Assembly: GCA_034698045.1 (NCBI GenBank)
Contig: JAQGAU010000542.1
Coordinates: 1-26,477, forward strand
DNA: 26,477 nt
DNA from: Paramacrobiotus richtersi
Taxonomy: Eukaryota > Tardigrada > Eutardigrada > Parachela > Macrobiotidae
Direction: 5' to 3'
Position numbers and translations under genes: made by a program. Position 1 is the first letter of the stretch. Each line of letters starts with the position of its first letter. Below, piece by piece: positions 9,701-19,666 of the stretch. Under the pieces are notes generated by a model. That model ran no database searches. It worked only from the letters and a program-made list of their open reading frames with translations, and was not told the DNA's origin.

Positions 9701-12700
9701 TTACGGAGCACAGTGACGACCGGGTCAGTCGGAAATTAGGGGATTTATTAAAAAAATGATATTAATGGTTTTTTTATTTTAACATTTGTATTCTTATACT
9801 TAATTATTCATTAGTAAATCTTTTTTAACAGCTCGTGTTTTTGTATTGATTTTATTCTTGTGCTTTGTTATTGATTAGTGAATCCTGATTAATTAATGGA
9901 TGTTGTTTTTTTATTTATGGAGTGATATTTTGTAGTGATAATAAGCTAACAATCGATAATGTTTTTCAGTTAATGTTTAAAAATTTCTTAGTTTTTTTCA
10001 TTGTTTGGGCATTTAGTTTTCAAGAAACTATTGAGATTTTCGTGTAGAAGATTTTATTTGCAAAGAAATTAAGGACTTTGATAATTACTCGAGGAATTTT
10101 CAGGTTATTATTAGTGACGATGACAGTATCTTGTGGTGTAAGAATGAAGTTGTGTGATGATCTTTTCTTTTTTACTTCTTAACAATTGAACGACAGTGGT
10201 CCTCAGAAATTTTCTTAATTAATTAACTAATTTCTCAGAAATTAGTTAATATAGCAGTCCATTGAGCTGATCTTGTAATCACTGGTTCCAGGAGGAAGAA
10301 GACAGTCTACGGGATGTGGAGAGTGTCGACGCCGATGAGGATGTCGGTGCGGGTGTCACGGACAAAACGTTGGTTGAAACGAACAATTTGATGGATTGCT
10401 TGACGGACAGTGGCGGGTCGCCGGTAGTCGGTAGTGTGCCGGTTCCACCGGCCCCGCCGCTACATTATCCCGTAGCGCTCGGTCTCAATTTGACGGTGGA
10501 GACCATCACCCGGTACGTAACAAACCCTGCTACGTAAACGGCTGTTTTATTGTATATTTTCCCTTACTATTCCATTTTTATTGATTTTTTTTCTCGTATT
10601 TTGTAATTGTATTTCGTTTTTTTTTTGTTGCTTTTAAATTTGATGTACTTTGTTATACCTTTAACCTTTTATTGCATTTATGTTTTAGAAAGTTTCATAT
10701 GTTTTAATAATATTTTTTTAATTTACAGTAAATTAATAATTTTTTAGTGCTTTAATTAGGAAATTTAGGAATTTTTGAATGGTTTAATTAGTAATTAATT
10801 TAATAATTTATGGGAAACTCTAGCAAACTTTTCGACAATTTTTAGTAATTTATGTAGTAATTAATGTAAGTTTTACTAATTGTAGTAATTTGTTTCTTTC
10901 GTTGTCATTAAAAAAAAAAAAAGAAAACAAAGAAAAAGCGTTTAGAAAAAGCGTTTTTATGGTTTGTCGATCAGCGCGGAGAATTGTAGCTACGATATGA
11001 TAGCTTAATTTTCAGAGTTTTTTTTGCTTTGTGAATGTATGTTTAATCTTTTTCTTCTTTTTTGCGTAATGTGTATTGATTCGTGTGTGAGTAGGTACCA
11101 GACCAAGCCCAAATCCATGCTGACCTTCGTCTGCGGGCAGTCCTTCCGGCGCAGCGAGTACGCCGCCCACTACCGCAACGTCCACAGCGAGATCCAGGGC
11201 GGACTGACGTGGATGGAGCAGCGGTGTCCGTTGGCGCAGTACGGCTGTCCCTACTCGTTACGGTAAGAGTTACCGACTCTACTTTGACTGGCAGCGTGTG
11301 AAACTGGGAAAATTAATGACTGGGATCGTGCTTTGTACATGTAAAGTGTGAAAGTTGTGACGCATTGAAACGTGTTTGCAGGCGGATTCATCCGAAGAAA
11401 CCCCTGGGTACACTGATCCATTCGCCCGATCTGCAGAGTTTCGGGTTGTTGCGGACCGTGTATGAGGTACAGGACAGTGGGGAGGACGGGACGGTGGACT
11501 ATCTGTCCGCGCTACCGGAGGAGATTGTACAGCAGATTGCCGGCAAACTCGACGGTTAGTGGAATCATGCTAGTCACTCGAAGTTTTCATTATTGTTTAA
11601 CTGTTCTAATGGAAATCCATATCGGAGTGCTTTCTTTTTGTATTTTATTTTTAGGTATTTAAATCTATATTTTTAAAAACGATTTGTTAGTTAGTTCTGA
11701 TAATTTTACATTTTGTTCGATTCGTTTTCCTGTCTACCCGAATGCCCTTCCATCGTACGGTGAAGATTGCGACTATTAATTGTCCGTTTGCAGGATACTC
11801 GTTAAATTGTTTCTCGCGTGTGAATCGCCGTCTACGACAACTGTGTGTGGGGCTACTGGAGCGGCATGGTATGGTCCAGCAGGAATGGATTCGTACTGGT
11901 GGTAAACAGTGGCGGATCGGCTTTCAGGTACAACTTACAAGTGTAGAAAGGGTGATTTATTATTCATCTAATCGGATTTCTATCCAGTATCTTATGTGCA
12001 CAATTGTATGATTATGTTCATATTATGTTGTCCATTGTAGTGATTATTTTTCTTCGTTTACTAATTATTATTGTATTATTATTATTTCAGTAAATTCAGT
12101 TTAACAGTAATGACAATTAATGTACAGCTGTTTATTCTAAAAATCTGGCATTAATTGTACCAGTTCATTAATTAATTAGGTCATTATGTTGTCCATTGTA
12201 TTGATTATTTTTTCTTTGTTGATTAATTATTCTTAAAAATCTAATAATAATACTAATGTACAGCTGTTTATGCTAAAAATGTGTCATTAATTTTACTAAA
12301 TAATTTTGAATTAAATTGATTGATTGTACGATGATTGATGATTCTCCTAGTCAAATTAATGACGTAATAAGTTTGACGTGTACGTATACTCGTAATGATG
12401 TGTGGATGATGGTTAACGTTCCTCGCTAATGTCCACAGCGCTGGACATTCAGCACCGGCTTCGACGAGGTCTCCCAGTGGGCCATCCTCCCCCTGAGCAC
12501 CGGCCAGCACCTCCTGCACTGCCCCTTCTACCGGCGTCTCCGTCACGTCCATCCCGTGCAGCTCCCGCTCTCCGGCAACGCCCGGAAGCTCGATCCCCTA
12601 ACCGTCGAGAAATTACACGCCGCCGCTGACCGCCACGTCCCGGCTGTCCATGAGGAGCTGGTCATCCCGGATCTGCATCATTATCCCGCCGACCGCAGTG

Positions 12701-12726
12701 TACCTGAAGTTTTGACTGTGATTTAA
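6743..12726 (+). CDS. FBXO30/FBXO40-type F-box protein, eight exons
   Basis: Exons: 6743-7012, 8694-8762, 9238-9723, 10292-10512, 11095-11262, 11382-11554, 11794-11927, 12439-12726 (1809 nt, 602 residues). All junctions are GT-AG and in phase. The protein is probably a substrate receptor of an SCF (Skp1-Cul1-F-box) ubiquitin ligase. Residues ~34-127 form the TRAF-type zinc finger (HCAGCF, later GCD...KHL, then CPASVV and VEWNRWP, hallmarks of FBXO30/40). A second Cys/His cluster at ~360-400 includes TFVCGQSFRRSEYAAHYRNVH-like spacing and RCPLAQYGCPYS. The F-box is at ~446-490, followed by the conserved ERHGMV and a C-terminal HCPFY segment. The start at 6743 (CACAAATGG) has good context. Vertebrate homologues are 700-750 residues, so the middle linker is shorter here. 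Exons are GC-rich inside AT-rich introns. An AATAAA at 12935-12940 probably ends the transcript. Orthology to FBXO30 versus FBXO40 cannot be decided by eye. Confidence 0.92.
7013..8693 (+). other. intron 1 of the FBXO30/40-type gene
   Basis: A 1681-nt intron bounded by CTG|GTAAGA and TTTGTATAG|GTG, phase 0. It is strongly AT-rich and includes a (TTTA)n run at 7541-7562. The GC-richer patch at about 7980-8200 has an open frame of 73 codons but no family match and is not needed by the protein. I see nothing else in it. Confidence 0.75.
8694..8762 (+). CDS. 69-nt exon 2 of the FBXO30/40-type gene
   Basis: This exon is too short to stand out as an open frame. It reads V-Q-C-I-N-A-G-N-G-C-D-M-H-L-R-R-K-A-L-G-K-H-L, which fills exactly the gap in the TRAF-type zinc finger between exon 1 (ending L-C-G-E-V-L) and exon 3 (starting E-E-C-P-A-S-V-V). 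The family pattern is C-x-N-x-x-x-G-C-x(3-4)-R-x(3)-L-x-x-H-L-x-x-C-P-A-S-V. The acceptor (TTTGTATAG) and donor (CTG|GTATGT) are both canonical, and all three exons join in phase 0. Confidence 0.9.
12022..12296. repeat. imperfect duplication inside intron 7
   Basis: Copy 1 (12022-12160) and copy 2 (12183-12296) share ATTATGTTGTCCATTGTA at the left end and AATGTACAGCTGTTTAT followed by CTAAAAAT at the right end, with small deletions between. Both lie inside the 511-nt last intron (11928-12438) of the FBXO30/40-type gene. Confidence 0.8.
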
Positions 12727-12934
12727 CTGGAGATACAGTTTGTTGGTGATTTTTTCAACCGGGTTGGATTGTGCCTAGTCGATTTAACGAAAATTGCAGC
12801 TGGATTTTTAAGTTGTTTTATTTTGTGCAATGAGATCATCGGGATGGTGTACGTCCATTGAAATCTCTTGTTGGCCGTGTATGTTGGGCATTTTTTATAG
12901 GTTTACACTCGCAGATTATTCCCATGTTTTATGT

Positions 12935-12940
12935 AATAAA
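12935..12940 (+). terminator. polyadenylation signal AATAAA
   Basis: AATAAA lies 209 bases after the stop codon of the FBXO30/40-type gene, in ATGTAATAAAATATTG. It is the first canonical signal downstream of the stop. Confidence 0.6.
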
Positions 12941-14265
12941 ATATTGAAATGTTTGGGCTGTTTTTGAAAGTCAGAGGGAAAATTATAATTTTAATTCAAG
13001 AGAATGAGAAACTGTTCCGTTTTGGATGGTTCAATCATACAGTTTTAATTTGTATCTTTCTGGTTTTTGTGGTTTCCAACCTTCCATAAAGTACGGTTAC
13101 ATTCTTTTTTAAATTTATTATTATAATAAATATATTATCATCATATAATTATAATTATTATAATAAATCACATTAAAGAAATGTTTGTCTGATTTATTTA
13201 GTTATTTTGCGTTAATTATCAAATCGTTGCAGTTATGAATAATCATTGATCATTTTACAATAGGATTTGATTTGCAGATCTAATTTTGTAATATTTATAA
13301 ATTTTATACAAATTCAGTTTTCATTTTAAAATATCATTTTTGATCTGTACAGACACAAGCTTTTCAATAATTATATGGTTAGCATATTTTTTGTAAATGC
13401 ATTTCTGAGCGATTGTTGCTTTGTTCATGTGTCGTAAGTAATTGTTTTATTTATATACAGAAGATGAGGAATATAAACATGCTGAAAATGTATAATCGTC
13501 GAAAATTCGAATAATCGTCGAAATTTAAATGATACGGACGACAATACCAATAACACAAAATCGGTAATATTCTGTAATCATGGCTTGCATCAAGAATCGC
13601 AAGTGTAGCTGTAGCATCACGTAAATTATTGCTGTTTGTCCTGGCAAAAACGTCAACCAATGAATTCCCAATTTTCCCAGCCACTGAAAATCACAGCGCG
13701 GTCGTCTGGCGCAGTGAGATCAGAGTAGATGTGACATCAGCGATACGCCATTCGTTCATCTGGTCGCGTCTACACCGCAGACAGAACAATGTGTACACGT
13801 ACGTACGTGCGCGCCTCAACCAGGCAGAATATGCCATCACCTCACCTGTTGCAGTCTCTGGCGTGCGGTCGCAGGCGTGATTATGACACAGACGGATTAA
13901 CACTTATTGCACAATCCTTTTTCATCCACTTCCTGGTTTGTGATTCTTCTCGAGCATTGACCTCTTCCCTTCCCGCTATCGATATAAACGTTATCCAAGA
14001 TAATCAAGGTCACGGAGTGTTTATTAGTTTTATCCGTGTATGTTGTGGAGATTACGTGTATTTTTGCGTACGATTTATAAAGCGTACAATTTGATGCGAA
14101 GTCGGTCGCCAGTAATCGAGAGAACAATTCATTGTTTACTCAATATACCGCATATCAAGTAAACAAGTGTTATTGTTCTACTAATGACTAGCGTACCGCT
14201 TCGTTGGATAACGATCCGAACGTTGCGTGACTGATTGCAAATCAGCGGTTCCGCCTATCTTGTCG
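12941..14265. other. intergenic region between the two F-box genes
   Basis: 12941-13600 is very AT-rich and empty. 13600-13900 is GC-richer, with open frames on both strands that share no motif with any family I know. It could be a promoter or an unspliced 5' exon of the next gene. It also holds a CGTACGTACGTGCGCG run near 13799. Confidence 0.4.
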
Positions 14266-16718
14266 ATGTCGGTTACGCGGTACGTGACTACGCCGTATTG
14301 TTTTAAATTTCTCATTGGAATTTACAACGTACCTACCGCTTTCTAAATCTGTGCAGTTGATTTATACACATTAAGTATTGTTTTAAATTTCTCATTGGAA
14401 TTTACAGTACCTACCGCTTTCTAAATCTGTGCAGTTGATTTATACTCATTATTTGTACATTTTATCAATATTATGTACGTATACATTTTATAAACATATG
14501 TATTTTGTAATTTTCCATACATTGTTGTTCACCATTCTTGTACATCTGTTTGTACTTTCAGGTTTTTCATCTGTTTCATCCTTTTTATACGTTACATGTT
14601 CGTAACATGTTTGCATATTTTTCTGATGTACGGTAACATACAATTGGTTATTATAACGTATGCACTGCCCATTTGTTTACAGTTGCGGTGTCGTTGCCAA
14701 ATCAGGCGGGAGCGTTGAATTGGCAGCAGTGCACGGGAACGATTCGCAGGTATAACCGCGTAAAAATAACAATAAGTGTACTATAACAATGCAAACAACG
14801 ATGAAAGTACGTTTAAAGACGTTCATGTAACTGTAAAGACAGTAGCTAGCGTGAAACAATAACAATGTAATAGTGATGAGCACGATCCGAACATGACAAT
14901 ACTACCGTTTACGTAATACACAATAAACTGACGGGTGTAATTTTTCTGTTTTATTACGGTTTGTTTTTGTTTTGTTTTTATTATTTTTCTTATAACTTTT
15001 TTATTTATTTATTATATTATGAAATTAGTGACCAAGTGTAATTCTTCAGAATGAACCCGGTTTACTCGACATTCCACTGGAGATGGTGTGGGAAGTTTTT
15101 GCCAATTTGGATGCTGTCACGCTGAAAGTACTGCACAGGTAAGAACGTCTTCACCAATTAATTTCAATTCGCCTTCTATCTTTATTGTTTGACACTATTG
15201 TGTACAGAGTCAGCTTTTTACTGTTTAGTTTCATTCCTAGAGATTGCTACTGATAGCTTCAGTGAACTTAAACTGGAGCATTTTTTGTTGTTTATTGTAC
15301 ATTTTATATAATATTTTTTTGTTGTCAACTGTATTGTTAAATGGCTGTTGATTCGGAGCTAGTTACAATCAACAAGTGTTCATGTAAATGTTCAATAAAT
15401 TAAAATGTATAACAAACAATCAATAAGAAAAAAAATATTTTATAACAGATTTATGAAATATATAAAATATATCATATTTATTCACGAATAGATTTAAATC
15501 CGTTCATAATTTTAAATCATGCTTTGCAATGTATAATGTAGTTTTTATCGTCGAATTCCATGTAACAAACATACCTGTATATAGAGTATGCGGTTATATC
15601 CACGCCGTGTTGACGGCCCGTCCGAACCGTCTGCAAAACCCGGCTGTTTTCGACATTGACTGGACGGGGAATTTGATGCCGCCGCGGCGACTGACGCGCC
15701 GCTTCCCGTTGTTCGAACGGGATTTCCTCCGAATCTGTGTCCGCCTGTGCCTTCCTACCAAAACTGATACCGTCATCATCCGACGCGCTCCTGACTGCGT
15801 CTGCCGAAAGGTCAACGAATGGCCGGATTTGTACGAGTATTCCAACGATTTCCAGGCGCTTATGACGGCGCTGGCACTCACCCGGCAAAGTGTCGCCTCC
15901 AGGTAGATTGTCACACTCATTACGATAATCAACAGTACCGGAGTAATTGCTACATTCTTTGTTATTTTGATTTTACATCTTAACTGTTCGTTATGCTTAA
16001 TGCTAGTGTACCTGTTATGACTATTATGATATTGTTTATCGTTCTAACAGCCTATTGTACACACTACATAATTTGTTAATTTCTTACTTATGAATGAGAA
16101 TATCTAAGTAGTAAGTATTAAGTTAGCATTATAAAAACAGTTCACAAAAGATACAGATGTCATGGTTGAGTAAAAAACTTCGCGTTTCAAGTGATTCGTC
16201 ATGGCTAACACCTCCTTTTTTATTTTAGCGTGGAGGTGGACACATGGTCAGCCAAGACCGTCCTGCACCCACTCCCCACCCTATTCTTCTCTGACGTGAT
16301 CATCAGCCAAAACCTCTTCGCCAGCGACCACCACGCTTACACCGCCCCGTGGGTGCAGTCAGTGCGACTGCACCGCGTGGGGCTGCGCGCCCAGCTGCCG
16401 TTCCAGGACCTGGAGTGGATGACCTTTGAGTGTTTCGTAGCGGACGCGGTTATTCCAGTTGCCGAGGGACCAGGCCTCCGTTTTGGGAGAGAGGACGACT
16501 GGGCGTGGGCACGGTTTGTCGCGGAGACTGCGGGGGCGCTGACGCCGGTGGACGTGGAGCGAGTGGGGGAATGGCTGCAACGGGAAGAGGAGCCGGAAGT
16601 CAGGGAGCTGACGCGCCATCTTGCTTGGTACGTTGCAGTAACTTACATAGTGTCGTCACTGTCGTGCATTGATGGATCCATAGTTCACGTACGAAGTACC
16701 AGAATTAGCTGCGCTTGA
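14266..16718 (+). CDS. second F-box protein, probably five exons, lineage-specific
   Basis: Proposed exons: 14266-14279, 14683-14749, 15050-15138, 15585-15902, 16229-16718 (978 nt, 325 residues). All introns are GT-AG and the phases agree (2, 0, 2, 2). The F-box is at residues ~31-65: L-L-D-I-P-L-E-M-V-W-E-V-F-A-N-L-D, then T-L-K-V-L-H-R-V. The rest has no zinc finger, WD or LRR pattern that I recognise and includes a long Trp-rich acidic C-terminal part. It is probably an SCF adaptor with an unknown substrate domain. The 14-nt first exon (Met-Ser-Val-Thr plus two bases, donor CG|GTACGT) is inferred from phase and is the weakest part. A good donor at 16627|GTACGT, where GC content also drops, suggests that the last exon may end there and splice onward. 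In that case the tail to 16718 is intronic. Confidence 0.62.
14295..14452. repeat. 80-bp tandem duplication in intron 1 of the second F-box gene
   Basis: Copy 1 (14295-14374) and copy 2 (14375-14452) both begin GTATTGTTTTAAATTTCTCA and are nearly identical. Copy 2 lacks two bases (TTACAGTACC against TTACAACGTACC) and has one late substitution. This is a recent slippage or unequal-crossover event. Confidence 0.92.
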
Positions 16719-17247
16719 CTTAGCTGAATTGACTAGGACGACCATTAAGTTACTGTACATAGTACATCTGTACATAGTACATCTGTACATAGTACATCTG
16801 TACAGTCATTTGGTGATGTATGCGGGGCATTTTGCTGGCATGGGCGGTCGACAAAATTCCAAGCACACATAGATAGGTACCTTGTGCAGACTTTCCTGCT
16901 TCGCTTTTATTTGGCCGGGTGTAGAACTACCACTGACACTCATACCTCTAAATCTGGTCACGTTTTCGATGAACTTGTACAGTCATGTACGCAGTGCGGT
17001 AATCTCGTCTGTTGGGAATAGCATCACATCGACGCAGGGCTGGGATTTAGTGACCATTGACCACAGCGAATAATACTAACAATGAAAAGTCAGGAAAGTG
17101 ATCGGCTTCTTGATTCAGTCGCAGCAGCAAAGCCATCACCTTTCGATGCGATTAAAATGTAGGAAACGGGCACGATTAAATGTAGCGTTGTTTAATTCTT
17201 TTGTTCTCATGTGAGACCGATCGGAAAGTCAACATATTTCAATACCG
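16719..17247. other. boundary between the second F-box gene and the LRR array
   Basis: No gene supported. From about 16980 the sequence resembles the 3' flank of LRR gene B: AATCTCGTCTGTTGGGAATA here against GATCTCGTCCGTCAGGGATA near 19533. The duplicated unit therefore starts here. A candidate polyadenylation signal for LRR gene A (ATTAAA on the minus strand) is at 17191-17196. Confidence 0.55.
16753..16804. repeat. 15-bp tandem repeat, 3.5 copies
   Basis: CTGTACATAGTACAT is repeated exactly three times (16753-16767, 16768-16782, 16783-16797), followed by CTGTACA. Each unit is close to a palindrome around GTACATAGTAC. It sits between the second F-box gene and the LRR array. Confidence 0.95.
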
Positions 17248-18365
17248 CTAACATGGACCAGAACACGTTGCATTGTAGGAAAACTGATCCCCCGCAAACC
17301 AGTTATCTTTAGTCAGATTCCTCGCGCAGTCCAGCGAATAGATATCGTAACTTGTGGACGACATGTAACTGCCAATAATAGCCATGGCACCGGCCTGCTT
17401 GCGTTCTCTCAGCTCAGGCCTGGACCTGAGGAAATTTCTAAACCAGGCGAAGGAACAGTCGCAGCGAATGCGATAGATCGCATCCAACTCGCTATCCTCC
17501 CACAATCCTATTCGACACATATCCGTACGCAGTATTTTATAACAATCTTCTCTTTCTTCAAACGAGTACGTCGATAACCCTCTGTCCAATGACAACTCAC
17601 TCAAGTGTGGTAGATCCGTAAACGTGTAGGACTCCATTTGGGCAATGGTTGCCTTCTGGAAACTGATCGCTCTCACGTTTGGCAGCAGGTTGAAATCGCG
17701 TCTTTTGATGGACAAGTTCTTGGCATTCGCGATGGTTAACGCCACTAAACTGGGCAGTATTCCAAACCCGTAGATCTTGGACGTGACCCCGGGTGTCATG
17801 GCTTGAACTGTCAGATCGATGACCTGACCACGCACGGGCTGAAAGACATCCGCATGAAGTGGATCTTTTATGTCGCTTCGCTCCCTGATCTTGACCGTTA
17901 ACGCTCGGTTTGCACTGACAATGCTGAACTTTTTGGTATACGCCTGTAGAAGGGATCTCCATCCATTATCACCGCAGTCTAGTTCAAAGTACGTCTTGTA
18001 GAACGGATATATCCGCGTATACCGCGTTTTTCCATGGTCTTCGACATCGCAGTAGTCAAACTTAGTCGCTGTACACGAAACCTGTTCGTATGCCTTGCAC
18101 TCATGTAAGGTTAAATAGTCAGTGCGAAACGGATAGGAGATTTCGGGAGTCGCAACCACAGGGTTCTTTGCTCGAGGTCCACTACAGTCGGTCTCCAGTG
18201 TTGGATTCCACGTGAATGTTTCCTCACAACAACCTAAAGTGTACTGATAAAATTAACATTGTAAATTGTACGAGTTTGGTTGGCAATCAAATTGCTTTAG
18301 TTTCTCGTACCGTGATGTGCCGCGTCGAACATAACCAGCATAATCATAATAAACACGACAAGCAT
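17248..18365 (-). CDS. secreted cysteine-rich LRR protein A
   Basis: Two exons: 18365-18311 (55 nt) and 18233-17248, with a 77-nt intron (G|GTACGA ... CTTTAG). The product has 346 residues. Exon 1 gives the start Met, a run of Leu, Val, Ile and Met, and His-His just before the splice, a typical signal peptide, so the protein is probably secreted. The mature part has an N-terminal cysteine cap (C-C-E-E, D-C-S-G, then C-x7-C-x7-C), about three leucine-rich repeats at ~145-230 (for example L-P-S-L-V-A-L-T-I-A-N-A) and an LRRCT-like cap (C-D-C-S-F-A-W-F-R-N-F-L, later D-C-A-R-N-L-T, ending C-S-G-P-C). N-glycosylation sequons are at NLS, NLT and NAT. There is no transmembrane segment or GPI signal, so the role may be extracellular binding. 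It is one of four tandem paralogues. Confidence 0.86.
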
Positions 18366-18504
18366 GTTTGTGAAAGCGGGAAATGTTCGCTTAACAACGT
18401 TCAGTAAGGAACTAAAAGAATACCAAGCAAACAAGATCGTTTATCAAGTACTGGCAATTATGAACATTTCATGTTGGTGCCTTTCGCTCCTGTTGACGCG
18501 TGCT

Positions 18505-18540
18505 GTAGAAGAACTGCATATAAAATGAAATCACGTTCCT
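18505..18540 (-). promoter_or_regulatory. proximal conserved upstream block, gene A
   Basis: About 140-175 bases upstream of the start codon. The plus-strand text GAACTGCATATAAAATGAAA then TCACG aligns with matching blocks at 21041-21080 (gene B), 23231-23276 (gene C) and 25497-25540 (gene D). The shared core there is CCACATACAAAGTGAAATCA. It probably belongs to the core promoter or 5' UTR. Confidence 0.45.
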
Positions 18541-18570
18541 GATGTTCTTTGAGCTGTTGACTGCCCCATG

Positions 18571-18623
18571 CTTACTGATAAGAATCCACATTCGCGCCGG
18601 TGCGCTCCTAGCTACAGTGTCAG
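18571..18623 (-). promoter_or_regulatory. middle conserved upstream block with a GATA-type site, gene A
   Basis: CTTACTGATAAGAATC, then CGCGCCGGTG, then TAGCTACAGTG. The same order occurs at 21101-21148, 23298-23347 and, without the GATAAG, at 25563-25610, upstream of genes B, C and D. Confidence 0.45.
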
Positions 18624-18698
18624 GTATAATATCATTCCATTAGCATGTACAAAGGTGCTGCAGAAGTTACCCGTTTGGAAGGCATGGAAATTGCGAAT

Positions 18699-18725
18699 CT
18701 TATCAGCGGGCGCATCAGGTGTCAG
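18699..18725 (-). promoter_or_regulatory. distal conserved block: GATA site plus E-box, gene A
   Basis: CTTATCAGCG, GCGCATCAGG and TGTCAG in a row. CTTATC is a GATA site on the minus strand and CAGGTG is an E-box. Nearly identical 27-bp copies lie at 21253-21279 and 23452-23478. A decayed copy at 25717-25746 has lost both cores. Confidence 0.5.
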
Positions 18726-18977
18726 CCGCATGCACATCGGCCTCAACATAGAACACTTCTATATTATTGACCAAGAAAGCGATATCACTGCATTTTTCAG
18801 TGCGAACGCAGTTTTCGATACGTGTTCCATAGAAACTCGAATCACATGTCTCATGAGTAAGTCCAAAAATAGTTTTCCGTCAAGCTGGACTATATAACAG
18901 CCGAGCTAGGATCAGAACAGTACCGCGTGTTCTATTATTAGTTTGGTGTCATTTGTAATGCCGTTTTCTGTTAACAG

Positions 18978-19158
18978 GATGCAAAACTATGGGATCTTCG
19001 AAGACGACGGCCTCCCGGAAGGTGGTTACAAGAGCCGACCACTGTCGGTGACGGTTTTCCAACAGGGTACCTTGTGGTTGCAACGCTTCGTGTTCGCCTT
19101 CTTCTCGTGTTACGGTTGTTTCTCGGACTATGTTGTTCAGCATCGTTCACCGTGTTAG
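18978..19158 (+). repeat. plus-strand repeated block, copy 1
   Basis: Preceded by an acceptor-like CTGTTAACAG. The frame starting with the ATG at 18979 is open for 59 codons (F-E-D-D-G-L-P-E-G-G-Y-K-S-R-P-L and onward) and ends in TAG at 19156-19158. It aligns with copies at 21666 and 25941. It may be a small divergent gene, an exon copied with the LRR unit or a relic. I recognise no family. Confidence 0.5.
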
Positions 19159-19666
19159 ACGTGTTTATCCGTTAATTTTTAAATTTCCCGTAATTTTCTG
19201 TGTGGCAGTATTGTTCGTTGGGTATTACCGTTGATTTTTTCCTGTTTCTTGACTGATTTGGAATGGTGCACATACTGTGTATGTGCGCGATAATTTATCT
19301 GAAGACATTACCAAAGTGCACACCGTACTGTAGTATTATTGGAAATAATATGCGCGGAAGACGAAGATCTGGTCGCGGGACCAACCATTCAGTTTTGCTT
19401 TGTCTGAAATGATTCGATTGTTTACAAATGAAATGAAATGATTGTTTACAGTTCGGTGAATGTTAACATTTGCAACGATAACCATGACTATAATATATTA
19501 TGGTAGCCACGTTTGCGATACATCTAGTGGGAAGATCTCGTCCGTCAGGGATAGCATAGCACCGACGCAGATCCGACCTTCAGTGACAACTGACCAAAGC
19601 CAGTACCAAAAATCCGCTTTAAAACAAATGGTAATCAAGCATGCAGCTCCTTAGCTCAGACATCGC

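Larger units (their letters stand above)
18366..19666. other. spacer upstream of LRR gene A, downstream of gene B
   Basis: Holds the conserved upstream blocks of gene A (near 18505, 18571 and 18699, listed separately) and the plus-strand repeated block at 18978. 19160-19666 holds the 3' flank of gene B, with similarity to the flank at 16980-17080. No other gene is supported. Confidence 0.6.

Noticed and set aside
9175..9711. 178-codon minus-strand frame, Arg- and Pro-rich
   Set aside because: It lies opposite the GC-rich exon 3 of the FBXO30/40-type gene. The composition is that of an antisense shadow, while the plus frame matches the family and has splice sites.
13629..14094. overlapping plus- and minus-strand frames of 70-101 codons
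   Set aside because: No start context, splice link or family motif, and several frames are open equally. Base composition is the likely cause.
17597..17962. 121-codon minus-strand frame
   Set aside because: It lies inside LRR gene A in another frame. The longer frame has cysteine and LRR patterns shared by all four paralogues.
18949..19143. 64-codon minus-strand frame
   Set aside because: The second copy of this block has a stop in the same minus-strand frame, while the plus-strand frame is open in both copies.
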